Source: JBFFMO01 sp041390025 (GTDB lineage Bacteria > Myxococcota_A > Bradymonadia > Bradymonadales > Bradymonadaceae). From it: a stretch of DNA of 64,000 bases. Location of the stretch: NCBI GenBank assembly GCA_041390025.1, contig JAWKQR010000023.1:1-64000 (forward strand), in the 5' to 3' direction. The translations under genes were made by a program, and so were the position numbers. Below, piece by piece: positions 39,352-48,240 of this stretch (the stretch's first letter is position 1; the number at the start of each line of letters is the position of its first letter). The notes under the pieces were generated by a model, which had not been told where the DNA came from, did no database searches, and was given only the letters and a program-made list of their open reading frames with translations.

Positions 39352-41765
39352 ACGTCTCGCTCGAAAAGCTCGCAGAGATCACCCTCGGCACCGCACACGG
39401 TGGCGCGATTTTCGGCGAAGTGGTGACCGATTCTCGGCGGCCTTTTGCGGCCGGCGCGCTGTTTGTTGCGCTCAAGGGCCGCAATTTTGATGGGCATGAG
39501 CATGTGGACGACGCCCTCGCGCGTGGCTGTTCATGCGCGCTGGTGAGCGAGCCAGTCTCGGGGCCGCACGTGCTTGTCGACGACACGCTGGTGGCCTTGC
39601 AGCGCCTTGCAGGTTGGTGGCGGCGACAGTTCGACATCCCGGTCATCGGGATCACCGGCTCAAACGGCAAGACCATCGTCAAAGAGATGCTCGCCTCGAT
39701 TTTATCGCGTGAGATGACCGTTTGGCGCAGCCCCGGCAGCTACAATTCGCAGGTGGGCGTGGCGCTGAGTCTGTTGGGCATTCGGTCGGCGCACGATGTC
39801 GCGATCATCGAGGCAGGCATTAGCCAGCCCGGCGAGATGGACCGGCTCGAAGCGATGATCGCGCCAACAATTGGCGTGCTCACGAGCATTGGGAACGTTC
39901 ATCTCGCGGGGCTTGGAACGCTGGAAAACGTTGCCAAAGAGAAACGTAAGCTCTTCGCGCACGCCCATGACATTTTCGCGCCGATCTCGGTGGGACCATT
40001 CATGCAGGGGACGACGTTTCATGCGGTTGACGCGCCTTCGTTGGTCACGATGGATGCGGATGGCGCCTCGTTCAAAGTAGCCGACCAGACCTACCAGGCG
40101 ATGTTGGTGGGTGAGCATCTGCTGCAGAACGCGGCCATGGCCATTCGGGTTGCAGAACATCTGGGGCTGGCCCATGCGTCGATACACGAGGGGCTTGCGG
40201 CGTTTGAGCTTGCTCCCATGCGGCTCGAGATCCACACGACACAGGGCGGCATCACCTTGATCAACGATGCCTATTCCAGCGACCCGATCAGTGCGCGCGG
40301 GGCGCTCGCGACCCTGCAACAGTACGCCGGTGGAGCGCGCACGTTCGCCATCTTGGGCGACATGTTGGATCTTGGCAGCACCACCGATCGGGCCCATGCC
40401 GAGCTTGGCGAACTGGTGGCCGAGTCCACGATCGGATACCTCGCGACGTTGGGACCTCGCTCGCGTCAAACTGCGGCCGCGGCTGTGCATGCGGGCATGG
40501 CGTCGGATCGCGTCTGCACGTTTGATGACCTCGACGCTCTGTCGGAGTGGCTTGATTTCACGCTGGAGCCAGGCGACGTGGTTTTGTTCAAGGGAAGCCG
40601 CGCACTTGGGCTGGAGCGAGCAGCCGAACGGTTGCTCGAGAGTGTGGCGCCCACTCGACTGCACATCAATCTGGACGCGATACGCGAAAATGTCAGGGCT
40701 GTGCGTCAGGCCGTTGGGCACGCAGGCGTGATGGCGGTGGTCAAGAGTTTTGCCTACGGCAACGACGCCACGCGTGTGTCTCAGACCTTGGTCCGCGAGG
40801 GAATCGACTGGTTGGCGGTGGCGTACGCCGACGAGGCGATTCCACTTCGCCGTCGTGGACTTTCGGTGCCCATTCTGGTCACGAACACACTCGCAGCCGA
40901 AGCCGACAAGATTGTGAAGTACGGCCTGACAGGGCTTGTGTATTCGTCCGCGGTCGTGGATGCGCTTGATCGTCATGCGGGCAAACGTGGACGCATTGTG
41001 GATGTTCACATCGAGGTCGATTCCGGCATGGGGCGGGTCGGCGTTTTGCCCGCCGACGCACTTGCCTTGGCCGAGCACATCCGGAGCTGTGCAAACGTGC
41101 GGCTGACCGGGTTGATGACCCACTTTTCCTCGGCCGACGATCCCAGGGAAGATGCCTACACGTTGTCCCAGATCGCGCAGTTCGACGCGGTGCGCGAGAC
41201 GTTAGAGGCGCATGGATTTGCCCTGACGCACGTCCACGCGGCCAACACCGCGGCTGCATGGCGTTTTCCTCAAGCGCGCTACGACTTGGTTCGGGTTGGG
41301 CTTGGGTTGTATGGGTTTCACCCCAGCCAAGACGTCGCTGCGTTGGCCCAACAAACCCGTCCCGCGTTGAAGTTCTCGACCCAAATCATTCACATCAAAC
41401 CCGTTCATGCAGGCGATAGTATTAGCTATGGCAGACGATGGAAGAGTCCCGGCTCCAGGCTGATTGCGACCATCGCCGCAGGCTACAACGACGGATTTTC
41501 GCGCTTCATGTCCAATGGCGGGATCGTGCTCATCGGCGGGCAGCGCTGCGAAGTCGTTGGCAGCGTATGCATGGATGTCGCGATGGTGGACATCACACAC
41601 GTCCCCAGCGCCGCGGTGGGCGACGAGGTTGTGATTTTTGGGGAACAGGACGGCAGTTTCTTGGCGGTCGAAGAAATGGCCGACCGCGGAAACACCATCA
41701 ATTACGAAGTGTTGTGCAAGATCTCGCCGCGGGTGCGGCGGATCTTTGTTCGAGAAGAAGCTTAG
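39348..41765 (+). CDS. murF-alr: bifunctional MurF ligase - alanine racemase fusion
   Basis: This 805-residue fusion starts at GTG 39348 (GTGA overlap with thiD). Residues 1-430 are MurF: GITGSNGKT (ATP loop), YNSQVGVALSLL, NDAYSSDP. MurF adds D-Ala-D-Ala to UDP-MurNAc-tripeptide. Residues about 440-805 are alanine racemase: MAVVKSFAYGND with the PLP Lys, IEVDSGMGRVG, and the catalytic Tyr in AAGYNDGFSR. It therefore carries both ends of the D-Ala branch. The fusion is best known from Bacteroidetes, where YNSQ also occurs in MurF. It ends in an overlap with the convergent thioredoxin gene. Confidence 0.93.
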   Translation: MNVSLEKLAEITLGTAHGGAIFGEVVTDSRRPFAAGALFVALKGRNFDGHEHVDDALARGCSCALVSEPVSGPHVLVDDTLVALQRLAGWWRRQFDIPVIGITGSNGKTIVKEMLASILSREMTVWRSPGSYNSQVGVALSLLGIRSAHDVAIIEAGISQPGEMDRLEAMIAPTIGVLTSIGNVHLAGLGTLENVAKEKRKLFAHAHDIFAPISVGPFMQGTTFHAVDAPSLVTMDADGASFKVADQTYQAMLVGEHLLQNAAMAIRVAEHLGLAHASIHEGLAAFELAPMRLEIHTTQGGITLINDAYSSDPISARGALATLQQYAGGARTFAILGDMLDLGSTTDRAHAELGELVAESTIGYLATLGPRSRQTAAAAVHAGMASDRVCTFDDLDALSEWLDFTLEPGDVVLFKGSRALGLERAAERLLESVAPTRLHINLDAIRENVRAVRQAVGHAGVMAVVKSFAYGNDATRVSQTLVREGIDWLAVAYADEAIPLRRRGLSVPILVTNTLAAEADKIVKYGLTGLVYSSAVVDALDRHAGKRGRIVDVHIEVDSGMGRVGVLPADALALAEHIRSCANVRLTGLMTHFSSADDPREDAYTLSQIAQFDAVRETLEAHGFALTHVHAANTAAAWRFPQARYDLVRVGLGLYGFHPSQDVAALAQQTRPALKFSTQIIHIKPVHAGDSISYGRRWKSPGSRLIATIAAGYNDGFSRFMSNGGIVLIGGQRCEVVGSVCMDVAMVDITHVPSAAVGDEVVIFGEQDGSFLAVEEMADRGNTINYEVLCKISPRVRRIFVREEA

Positions 41766-42085
41766 ACGAGCTTTTCGAACAGCTTGCGAAGGCCAGCTTC
41801 ACCGCTGTAACCGATCGAGACGTCTTGGACGTCGCGGCCCTTCATCGCCACGAACATGGGGATCGACGAAACGTTGAACGCCTGCGCGAGCTCGCCTTCT
41901 TCGTCAACGTTGACCTTGGCAACCTTGACCTTGCCTTCGTATTCCTTGGCAAGCTTGTCGAGCACCGGCGACGCCTGACGGCAAGGTCCACACCACGGCG
42001 CCCAAAGGTCGACCACAACAGGAAGGTCACTTTCGACCACTTCGGCCTCGAAATTATCAGCCGTCAAAACAATGGCATCACTCAC
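41762..42085 (-). CDS. trxA: thioredoxin
   Basis: This is a 107-residue classic thioredoxin with active site WAPWCGPCR and the cis-Pro motif SSIPMF. The start is GTG 42085, preceded by AAGGAG at five bases. No signal peptide, so cytoplasmic. Stop codons of trx and the murF/alr gene overlap on opposite strands. Confidence 0.95.
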   Translation of the reverse strand: MSDAIVLTADNFEAEVVESDLPVVVDLWAPWCGPCRQASPVLDKLAKEYEGKVKVAKVNVDEEGELAQAFNVSSIPMFVAMKGRDVQDVSIGYSGEAGLRKLFEKLV

Positions 42086-42204
42086 GGCGTACTCCTTTTT
42101 GGGGCAAAGGCCCAATCAACTTGCAGCCGATGAGATTCACACCACACGGCCTCGGTTTCGAAATATAGAGCCTCTCGCACACGTGGCAAGGGCGAGTTCG
42201 TGTG

Positions 42205-42210
42205 TATAAT
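42205..42210 (+). promoter_or_regulatory. -10 element giving a probably leaderless transcript
   Basis: A perfect TATAAT lies seven bases before ATG 42218, so transcription should begin at or next to the start codon. No Shine-Dalgarno precedes this ATG, in contrast to most genes here. The -35 is poor (TGGCAA, 15 bp spacing). Confidence 0.5.
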
Positions 42211-42217
42211 GCTTTCC

Positions 42218-43187
42218 ATGAATCGATGGGTGCTCACCATACTGCTTCTCCTCCCAGCCACGGCCGCCGCGCGTAGCGAGCGACAAGGCCATATTCCCAA
42301 CGGCTCGGTGTTCTCGTGCGACTCGTGTCACGGACGCGCGAGCCTGCAGGTCAAAGACCTGACCCCGTTTGGTGTGGATGTGAACCGGAACATGGTGGGT
42401 GGTGTGGTTCAATGGCAGAACATTTGGAACCTCGACAGCGACGGCGACGGGTTCACCAATGGCCTTGAGCTTAACGACCCCAACGGCACGTGGCGTCGAG
42501 GCCAGCCCAATCCCGGAGGTCCCGTCGCCAACCCAGGCATCGCAAACCGTGGCATTTGCGGCAACAACGTGATCGAGCCCGATGAGGACTGCGAGTCCTT
42601 GGGCGACATGACGTGCCGCGATCTCGGGCTTGGGAACGGGAGTTTGGAGTGTCGGAATTGCCGTTGGTACACGTTCTTCTGCGGCGTTTGCGGCGATGGA
42701 GTCTTAAATCCCCTCAAGGAAGATTGCGACCTCGACCAGTTTGGGGACAACACCTGCGCCAGCTTTGGATTCCGGGCCGGCGAGTTGGCGTGTGGGACCG
42801 ATTGCAAGATTGATTCGTCGGACTGCAACGACGAGCCGCCGGCCGTATGTGGTGACGCGCTGTTATCACGCGGTGAGCAGTGCGACGGCGACCTGTTTGG
42901 AACGGTGGATTGTGCGCGACTGAACTACGCCGGTGGGGTGCTGCGATGCACCGCGGGTGTAAATGGGACGCCACACAATGCATCCCCAAAGAGTACACCC
43001 CCGTCGAACGCCCTGACGAAGACGCGGGCGAGTACGTTGAACCGGATGCCGGCACGGACGGGGGCGGCACGGGCGGCAACGACTTCTACAACCGCGACCG
43101 GCTGGTAACTCGAGTTCGGGCTGTTCTTCCGTCGACGCGGGGCTCTTGGGACTTTTGCTACTCCCGTTTTTCGCGCGGCGGCGATGA
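42218..43187 (+). CDS. exported Cys-rich protein with a heme-type CxxCH motif and MYXO-CTERM tail; two frameshifts
   Basis: A signal peptide (WVLTILLLLPATAAA) is followed by FSCDSCHGRA, one c-type heme motif (CxxCH). A calcium-type repeat follows (DSDGDGFTNGLEL). Then come three Cys-rich repeats of the CGDGVLNP..EDCD type seen in Myxococcus. The frame changes near 42955 (to GCKWDATQCIPKEYTP...DAGTDGGGTGG) and again near 43100. It then reads SSSGCSSVDAGLLGLLLLPFFARRR and stops at 43187, a MYXO-CTERM anchor. Each shift equals one missing base. The final stop overlaps the next start (ATGA), which supports this reconstruction. Confidence 0.75.
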
Positions 43188-44281
43188 CCTATCTGTCAAA
43201 ATTTCAAGAACTCGTCGATCGTGCCGAGGACGAGCAGTATTCACCGATGTCGGGTCCATGGCTCGAAGAAGCGTGGGAGCTCGCGGTCGAACACGGCGAC
43301 ATTCCCAATGCGGTGGTCGCACGATACCTCTACATGTTTGCGGTGGCGCCCATCGAGCCCGCGCGTGCTCTGATGGCGTTCTCCTGGTGTGTCGCGCACG
43401 CAGAACAGGCCGAGTCGGTCCTGCCGGGTGCGTCGATCGCGCAGCTTTACGGCATCGCGATCGGGATATTGCGCAGCTACCCGGACTACTCGCTTGAGCA
43501 GATCGAGACGACCTTTGTCGAGATGGAGAATCAGTACCGGAAGTTCGGCCTGCCCGCGCGCGACATCTACCATCACCGGGTCTATATGGCACTGACCGTG
43601 GGTGACCGGGACGGCGCGAAGGAATGGTTCGATCGCTGGATGGCCGCCCCCTTGGAACCTGGCGCCTGTGCAGCGTGTGACCGCGGCACTCAGGTCTTGT
43701 TTCACCTTCACCGCGAAGCATTTGACACGGGGTTGCAACTGGCTGAACCGCTGTTGAACTCGCAGTTGGGGTGCCCACACGGTCAGCCGCTGATGACCCA
43801 CGCGGCGGTGCTCGTGCCGATGATTCGCAATAACGCGTTTGAGCGCGCCGAGCTGAGCTATCGCGTCACCACCCATTTGATGACCGACGTCAGCTATGCG
43901 GGGATTTGGGTGGTGGGGCGCCAGCTTGGTTATCTGTCACTTGCGGGGCAGCTCGACGAGGCGCTGCAGAACTTTGACCGGTTTGCTGGGTATGGGTTGC
44001 TCAAGGGCACACCAGGCGACCGTTTCGGCTTTCTGCTTTCGCTAAAATCACTGACACGCCTGGCGGTCGAGCGTCAAAACGCTGGACCGATCGTATCCAC
44101 GCTTCGCCATGTCGGTGTGGTGGTGCCTGACGGCGACGCCGCCTTGCGCTGGGTCACGGCCGAGGTCAAACAGCTCGCTGACGCGTTCGATCGGCGAAAC
44201 CGAAACGGGGAATTCAGCCGCATCGTTTCGGTCTTCGACCAAGCCTACGAGGCGTTGGCGGAGCATCGACGGCTGTCGTAG
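43184..44281 (+). CDS. cytoplasmic TPR-like protein of unknown function
   Basis: This 365-residue protein has no signal peptide. Helical Ala/Leu-rich pairs run throughout (SPMSGPWLEEAWELAVEHGDIPNAVVARYL; LSLAGQLDEALQNFDRFAGYG), as in TPR/SEL1 superhelices. A Cys pair (ACAACDRG) sits mid-protein. The start at 43184 overlaps the preceding exoprotein stop by ATGA. No family was recognised. Confidence 0.65.
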   Translation: MTYLSKFQELVDRAEDEQYSPMSGPWLEEAWELAVEHGDIPNAVVARYLYMFAVAPIEPARALMAFSWCVAHAEQAESVLPGASIAQLYGIAIGILRSYPDYSLEQIETTFVEMENQYRKFGLPARDIYHHRVYMALTVGDRDGAKEWFDRWMAAPLEPGACAACDRGTQVLFHLHREAFDTGLQLAEPLLNSQLGCPHGQPLMTHAAVLVPMIRNNAFERAELSYRVTTHLMTDVSYAGIWVVGRQLGYLSLAGQLDEALQNFDRFAGYGLLKGTPGDRFGFLLSLKSLTRLAVERQNAGPIVSTLRHVGVVVPDGDAALRWVTAEVKQLADAFDRRNRNGEFSRIVSVFDQAYEALAEHRRLS

Positions 44282-44584
44282 GCGTGGGCGTTTCTTCCAG
44301 CGCGTTGGGCGGGCTGTAGCGTTTGGACTCAGGCAGGGCGTGAATTCTGGTCCAATACTGCGGAAACGCAGCGCGCATCAGGTGGGCGACAGGAAACACG
44401 TCGCGCGTGGGGGGTTCAAACCAAGGACGAGGTGTAGGGGTCACAGAACACCCACGCCAGAAGGGATAAGCCCGATACCGTAAGGCCGCATAACGTTGCC
44501 CGCAACTTGCCGTCGTGTTAGCTAAATGCGCTGCGTTGCGCCGCGTGGAACAGATTTGATCGTGCGCAGGGTTAAGGTGGTCAC
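44282..44584. other. intergenic region upstream of asd
   Basis: This 300-bp gap holds no convincing gene. A minus-strand frame (44214-44591, 125 codons) with an initial CDHLNPAHDQIC lacks a ribosome site and overlaps the upstream gene, so I do not call it. GGTTCAAACC at 44413-44422 recalls a tRNA T-loop but has no matching stems. The asd promoter presumably lies here; AAGGTGG before 44585 is the asd ribosome site. Confidence 0.5.
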
Positions 44585-45595
44585 ATGACAAAGCAGTTTT
44601 CAGTAGCAGTCGTGGGTGGAACAGGAGCTGTGGGGCGTGAAATGCTTCACACGTTGGAGCGTCGTGGGTTTCCCGTTGGGCAACTCCGCGTGATGGCGTC
44701 GGCCCGCTCTGCCGGTTCCGAAGTCGAGTTCTTGGGCGAAAAAATCGTCGTCGAAGACCTCGAAAAGGCCGATTTCCGGGGCGTCGACTTTGTTTTGTCC
44801 TCGCCGGGTGGTTCGGTTAGCCGCGTGCACTCGCCGCGCATGGCCGAACAAGGCGCGATCGTGATCGACAACACCAGCGCGTGGCGCATGGACCCGACGG
44901 TGCCGCTCGTGGTGCCCGAGGTCAATCCCGATGCTGCGTTTGGGCACAAGGGCATCATCGCCAACCCCAATTGCTCGACCATCCAGATGGTCGTCGCGCT
45001 CAAGCCCATCCACGACGCGGCGGGCATCGAACGCGTGGTCGTGTCGACGTACCAATCGGCTTCCGGCGCAGGGCAGAAGGGCATGTGGGAGCTTTGGAAC
45101 GGCGTCAAAGCCAAGGTTTCGGACGAGGCCGAACCCGCGCCGAGCACGTTTGCCTACCCGCTCGCTTTTGACGTGCTGCCGCAGATCGACGTGTTCGACG
45201 ACGCTGGCTACACCAAAGAGGAGCTCAAGATGTTGCACGAAACCCGCAAGATCATGGGCCTTCCCACGCTTGAGGTCTCGGCGACGTGCGTGCGCGTTCC
45301 GGTGATGCGCGGGCACAGCGAGGCGGTGACCGTGGATTTGAAGAACCCACTGAGCGCCGAGCAGGCCAAAGCGTTGCTGGCCAATGCACCTGGAATCAAG
45401 CTTTTCGACAACCCGGCAAACCGCGAATACCCAACGGCGCGCATGGCCGAGGGCACGGACGAAACGTGGGTCGGCCGTGTTCGCGTCGATTCCGTGCGCC
45501 CAAACACACTGCACATGTGGGTCGTGTCCGACAATCTACTCAAGGGCGCCGCCCTGAACGCCGTGCAAATCGCAGAGCTGCTCGCCAGTCGCTAA
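44585..45595 (+). CDS. asd: aspartate-semialdehyde dehydrogenase
   Basis: This 336-residue protein reduces aspartyl phosphate to the semialdehyde for lysine, threonine, methionine and diaminopimelate (cell-wall) synthesis. The NADP loop is VVGGTGAVGREML. The catalytic Cys is in NPNCSTIQMV, the substrate Arg/His region is CVRVPVMRGHSEAV, and SASGAGQKGMWEL is the family loop. It belongs to the Gram-positive/archaeal-like short-insert type. Shine-Dalgarno AAGGTGG. Confidence 0.95.
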   Translation: MTKQFSVAVVGGTGAVGREMLHTLERRGFPVGQLRVMASARSAGSEVEFLGEKIVVEDLEKADFRGVDFVLSSPGGSVSRVHSPRMAEQGAIVIDNTSAWRMDPTVPLVVPEVNPDAAFGHKGIIANPNCSTIQMVVALKPIHDAAGIERVVVSTYQSASGAGQKGMWELWNGVKAKVSDEAEPAPSTFAYPLAFDVLPQIDVFDDAGYTKEELKMLHETRKIMGLPTLEVSATCVRVPVMRGHSEAVTVDLKNPLSAEQAKALLANAPGIKLFDNPANREYPTARMAEGTDETWVGRVRVDSVRPNTLHMWVVSDNLLKGAALNAVQIAELLASR

Positions 45596-45605
45596 CGGAA
45601 ATTGG

Positions 45606-47285
45606 ATGAACATGAAATTTATTACCCCACTCCTGGCTGTGACAGGCCTCGTCGTTGGTGCTCAGGCGTTTGCGCTGACCCCAGAAACATCGTCGCTTGT
45701 CAGCACGACGACGCTGAGCGCGCCGCGTGCGCTGAAGCTCGATGGGACGACCGCCTACTACGGCATCAGCGAGTGTCAGTCGGCCTACACCGACGACGCT
45801 AAGATCGACACCACGTTTACAACGCTGGTCGACCCCAACCAGACCTCGGGCAGCAACACCCGTCTGGAAGGCGCGTATTACTTCGCCGTGCCGCGTGATT
45901 CTGGCACAGCCGTGATCTGCCCCGGCGAGAAATGCACCGAGATCGACGACGGCGATTACACAACGACAACAACGACCGTGGTGCCGAGCGTGCCCTTTCG
46001 TGCTCTGGTGGGCGTGACATCCGCCGAAGCGTGTGATGGTTTTGACAGCGAGTTCTTCACCCGCATCAACCTTCGTGAAGCAGATGCCGAGGACACGACC
46101 GTGGTCCCGACGGACTCGCGCATCATCGTGGACACCATCCGACCGGGTGCCCCGCCCTCGTTTTCGTTTGAGGTCACCGAAAACAAGATCACCGCGAGCT
46201 GGGAACTGCCCAGTGACGACGACGTGATCCAGTATGGCGTCTATTACAGCACCACAGAATTCACTGGCGGTGGCTTGGCGGATTCGACGCTGAAGTCCTC
46301 CTTTATCGCGGGCGCTGACCGAACCTCGGCCGACTTCACCGTGAGCCTCGCGGCCGACGAAACGGTTTATGTGGCGATGGTGGCCGTCGACGAAACAGGC
46401 AACGAGAGCCTGTTGTCCACGGTTCAGACGGCGACGGTCGTCCAAACCAGCGACTTCTGGGAGCTCTACAAGGGCGCTGGAGGCAGCGAGACCGGCGGGT
46501 GTGACGCCGGGGCGGGGATGGCCGCGTGGATGCTTCTGGGCGTCGCAGGCTTGTTCCGACGTCGTTCGTGGCGGCTGACGCGCAAATCCAAAGTTCTGGT
46601 CGCGAGTGTACTGGCTTCGAGCACGCTTTTGGTGGCCACTGACGCGTTTGCGGACTCGCCCATTTCCGGCTCGATGGAGCTCAAGCTCGGCGGCTACTAC
46701 CCCGCGATCGACGACGAATTCGGCGGCAATGGTCCCTACGCAGCCGTATTCGGCACCGACTGGAACATGTACGGCGAGTTCGAGATCGGGTTCTTCTTCT
46801 GGCAGGGTTTTGGCAAACTCGGGACGACCTACCACCTAGGCTACAGCAGCGCGACAGGCTCAGCGCTTGCCGCCGATGGCACGAAGTCGTCCGACGAGAC
46901 CACGTTCACGACCATCCCCAATCGTGCGTCCTTGGTCTACCGCTTCGACATCTTGCAAGAGAAGCTTCACATCCCGTTGGTACCTGTGGCGAAGGCCGGG
47001 CTCGACTACGTGTTGTGGTACTCTGAAGGCGGCAACGGCGATACATCGAAGGTTGGAAATGACTCCGCGAGCGGCGGCAAATGGGGCTACCACGGCGCAC
47101 TGTCCCTTCAGTTTTTGCTCGATGTCATCGACCCTTCAAGCGCCGCGACGTTCGACATGAACTGGGGTGTGAACAACTCGTACTTCTTCGCCGAGTACAT
47201 GATGACTAAGATCGACGACTTCGGCGGGACCGGCCTCGACCTCAGCGACAACATGTGGCTGTTCGGGCTCGCCTTCGAATTCTAG
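45606..47285 (+). CDS. in-frame fusion of a MYXO-CTERM exoprotein and an MXAN_2562-like outer-membrane beta-barrel
   Basis: This is a single open frame of 559 codons (start 45606 or 45612). Part 1 has a signal peptide (TPLLAVTGLVVGAQAFA) and an Fn3-like domain (PSFSFEVTENKITASWELPSDDD). It ends in the tail ETGGCDAGAGMAAWMLLG..GLFRRR (Cys299, Arg318-320), a MYXO-CTERM anchor. Part 2 begins at once with RLTRKSKVLVASVLAS...ATDAFA, a second signal peptide. It then encodes a beta-barrel (SGSMELKLGGYYPAIDDEFGG ... WLFGLAFEF with a terminal Phe). No stop or start codon separates them. Either it is a polyprotein or a stop/start has been lost. Confidence 0.72.
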   Translation: MNMKFITPLLAVTGLVVGAQAFALTPETSSLVSTTTLSAPRALKLDGTTAYYGISECQSAYTDDAKIDTTFTTLVDPNQTSGSNTRLEGAYYFAVPRDSGTAVICPGEKCTEIDDGDYTTTTTTVVPSVPFRALVGVTSAEACDGFDSEFFTRINLREADAEDTTVVPTDSRIIVDTIRPGAPPSFSFEVTENKITASWELPSDDDVIQYGVYYSTTEFTGGGLADSTLKSSFIAGADRTSADFTVSLAADETVYVAMVAVDETGNESLLSTVQTATVVQTSDFWELYKGAGGSETGGCDAGAGMAAWMLLGVAGLFRRRSWRLTRKSKVLVASVLASSTLLVATDAFADSPISGSMELKLGGYYPAIDDEFGGNGPYAAVFGTDWNMYGEFEIGFFFWQGFGKLGTTYHLGYSSATGSALAADGTKSSDETTFTTIPNRASLVYRFDILQEKLHIPLVPVAKAGLDYVLWYSEGGNGDTSKVGNDSASGGKWGYHGALSLQFLLDVIDPSSAATFDMNWGVNNSYFFAEYMMTKIDDFGGTGLDLSDNMWLFGLAFEF

Positions 47286-47286
47286 C

Positions 47287-47425
47287 CCATGGGGGTCGGC
47301 ACCCTCCGGTTGCCGAATGGCCGCATGGGCGACTGGGTTAGCAACCTCCGGTTGCCGAGTGGCTGAATAGCCGAATGGGTCAGCAACCTCCGGTTGCCGA
47401 ATGGCGAAGGCCACACTCACATTCG
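47287..47425. repeat. intergenic hairpin repeats, three degenerate units
   Basis: Three units carry CCTCCGGTTGCCGA at about 47305, 47348 and 47388, separated by CATGGGCGACTGGGT-type spacers. They are in opposite orientation to the copies at 21.3 and 57.9 kb. This region lies between convergent genes (the barrel gene and truA). It contains no gene. Confidence 0.75.
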
Positions 47426-47443
47426 GGAGGTTGGAACCTGCGA

Positions 47444-48238
47444 TTATTGCTTCTGCCAGCAGCCTATCGACGGTTCAACATCCCAAGGATGTTCGGGGTA
47501 AAACACTTCCTGCAGGGTCAGCCCCTGCGGCTGCGCCGTCATCCCCACGTCCGCGCGATTGCCCGATTCTAGGCCACGCAGAACCGCGTCGGGGGGCAGC
47601 TGCCCGCAGCCAATCTCGGCCAATGTCCCGGCCATGATTCGGACCATGTTCTTCAGAAACGCCGAACCTTCAACGACGATCCGCACATCGGGACCATCCT
47701 TGGTCACGTCGACGCGCCACATCTGACGCACGGTCGACAATTGCTGGCAATCCGACGCACGAAACGCCGAAAAGTCGTGTTCGCCGACCAGGTACGACGC
47801 GGCCTCTTGCATGAGGCCGAGGTCGAGCTCATGGCGGAAACTCCACGTGCGGTGCCGCAACAAGGGGTGCACAAAACGGTGGTTCCAGATGCGGTACTCG
47901 TAACGTTTTCCGTGGCTGTCGTGACGTGCATTGAACCCGTCAGCCATGACTTGACCATGGTTGATGCTGATCGAGTCCGGGGTCAGCGCGTTGAGCGCGC
48001 GCACGTAGTCCCAGACTTCACGGCGGTCGTCGAAGCGCAAAGAGGCCACCTGCCCAAGCGCGTGGACTCCAGCGTCGGTGCGGCTGGCGCCCTGCAATTG
48101 GACCTCGGATTCATCGATATTCAGGAACCGTGCGAGGGCGGCATTGATGCTTCCCTGCACGGTCTTGACGCCGTCTGGCTGAGCCTGCCACCCATGAAAA
48201 CCCGTTCCGTCGTACGCGATATGCAGCCGAAGAATCAC
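47444..48238 (-). CDS. truA: tRNA pseudouridine(38-40) synthase TruA
   Basis: This 264-residue enzyme makes pseudouridines in the anticodon stem. The start is GTG 48238, two bases after the preceding stop; the open frame extends further but only as overlap. The N-terminus is LHIAYDGTGFHGWQ and the catalytic Asp lies in ASRTDAGVHALGQV. FxARHDSHGKRYEYRI and VRIVVEGSAFLKNMVRIMAGTL are family motifs. It is translated after the E2-like gene. Confidence 0.94.
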   Translation of the reverse strand: MILRLHIAYDGTGFHGWQAQPDGVKTVQGSINAALARFLNIDESEVQLQGASRTDAGVHALGQVASLRFDDRREVWDYVRALNALTPDSISINHGQVMADGFNARHDSHGKRYEYRIWNHRFVHPLLRHRTWSFRHELDLGLMQEAASYLVGEHDFSAFRASDCQQLSTVRQMWRVDVTKDGPDVRIVVEGSAFLKNMVRIMAGTLAEIGCGQLPPDAVLRGLESGNRADVGMTAQPQGLTLQEVFYPEHPWDVEPSIGCWQKQ

Positions 48239-48240
48239 GG

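Noticed and set aside
39702..41123. Long antisense frame (473 codons) opposite murF/alr
   Set aside because: The plus strand encodes a clear two-domain enzyme here; the minus frame has no motifs or ribosome site.
44413..44422. tRNA T-loop-like GGTTCAAACC
   Set aside because: No acceptor, D or anticodon stem can be drawn around it and no CCA or matching T-stem is present.
45540..46835. Long antisense frame (431 codons) opposite the MYXO-CTERM/barrel gene
   Set aside because: The plus strand has signal peptides, a sorting tail and a barrel; the minus frame is unstructured and Arg/His-rich.
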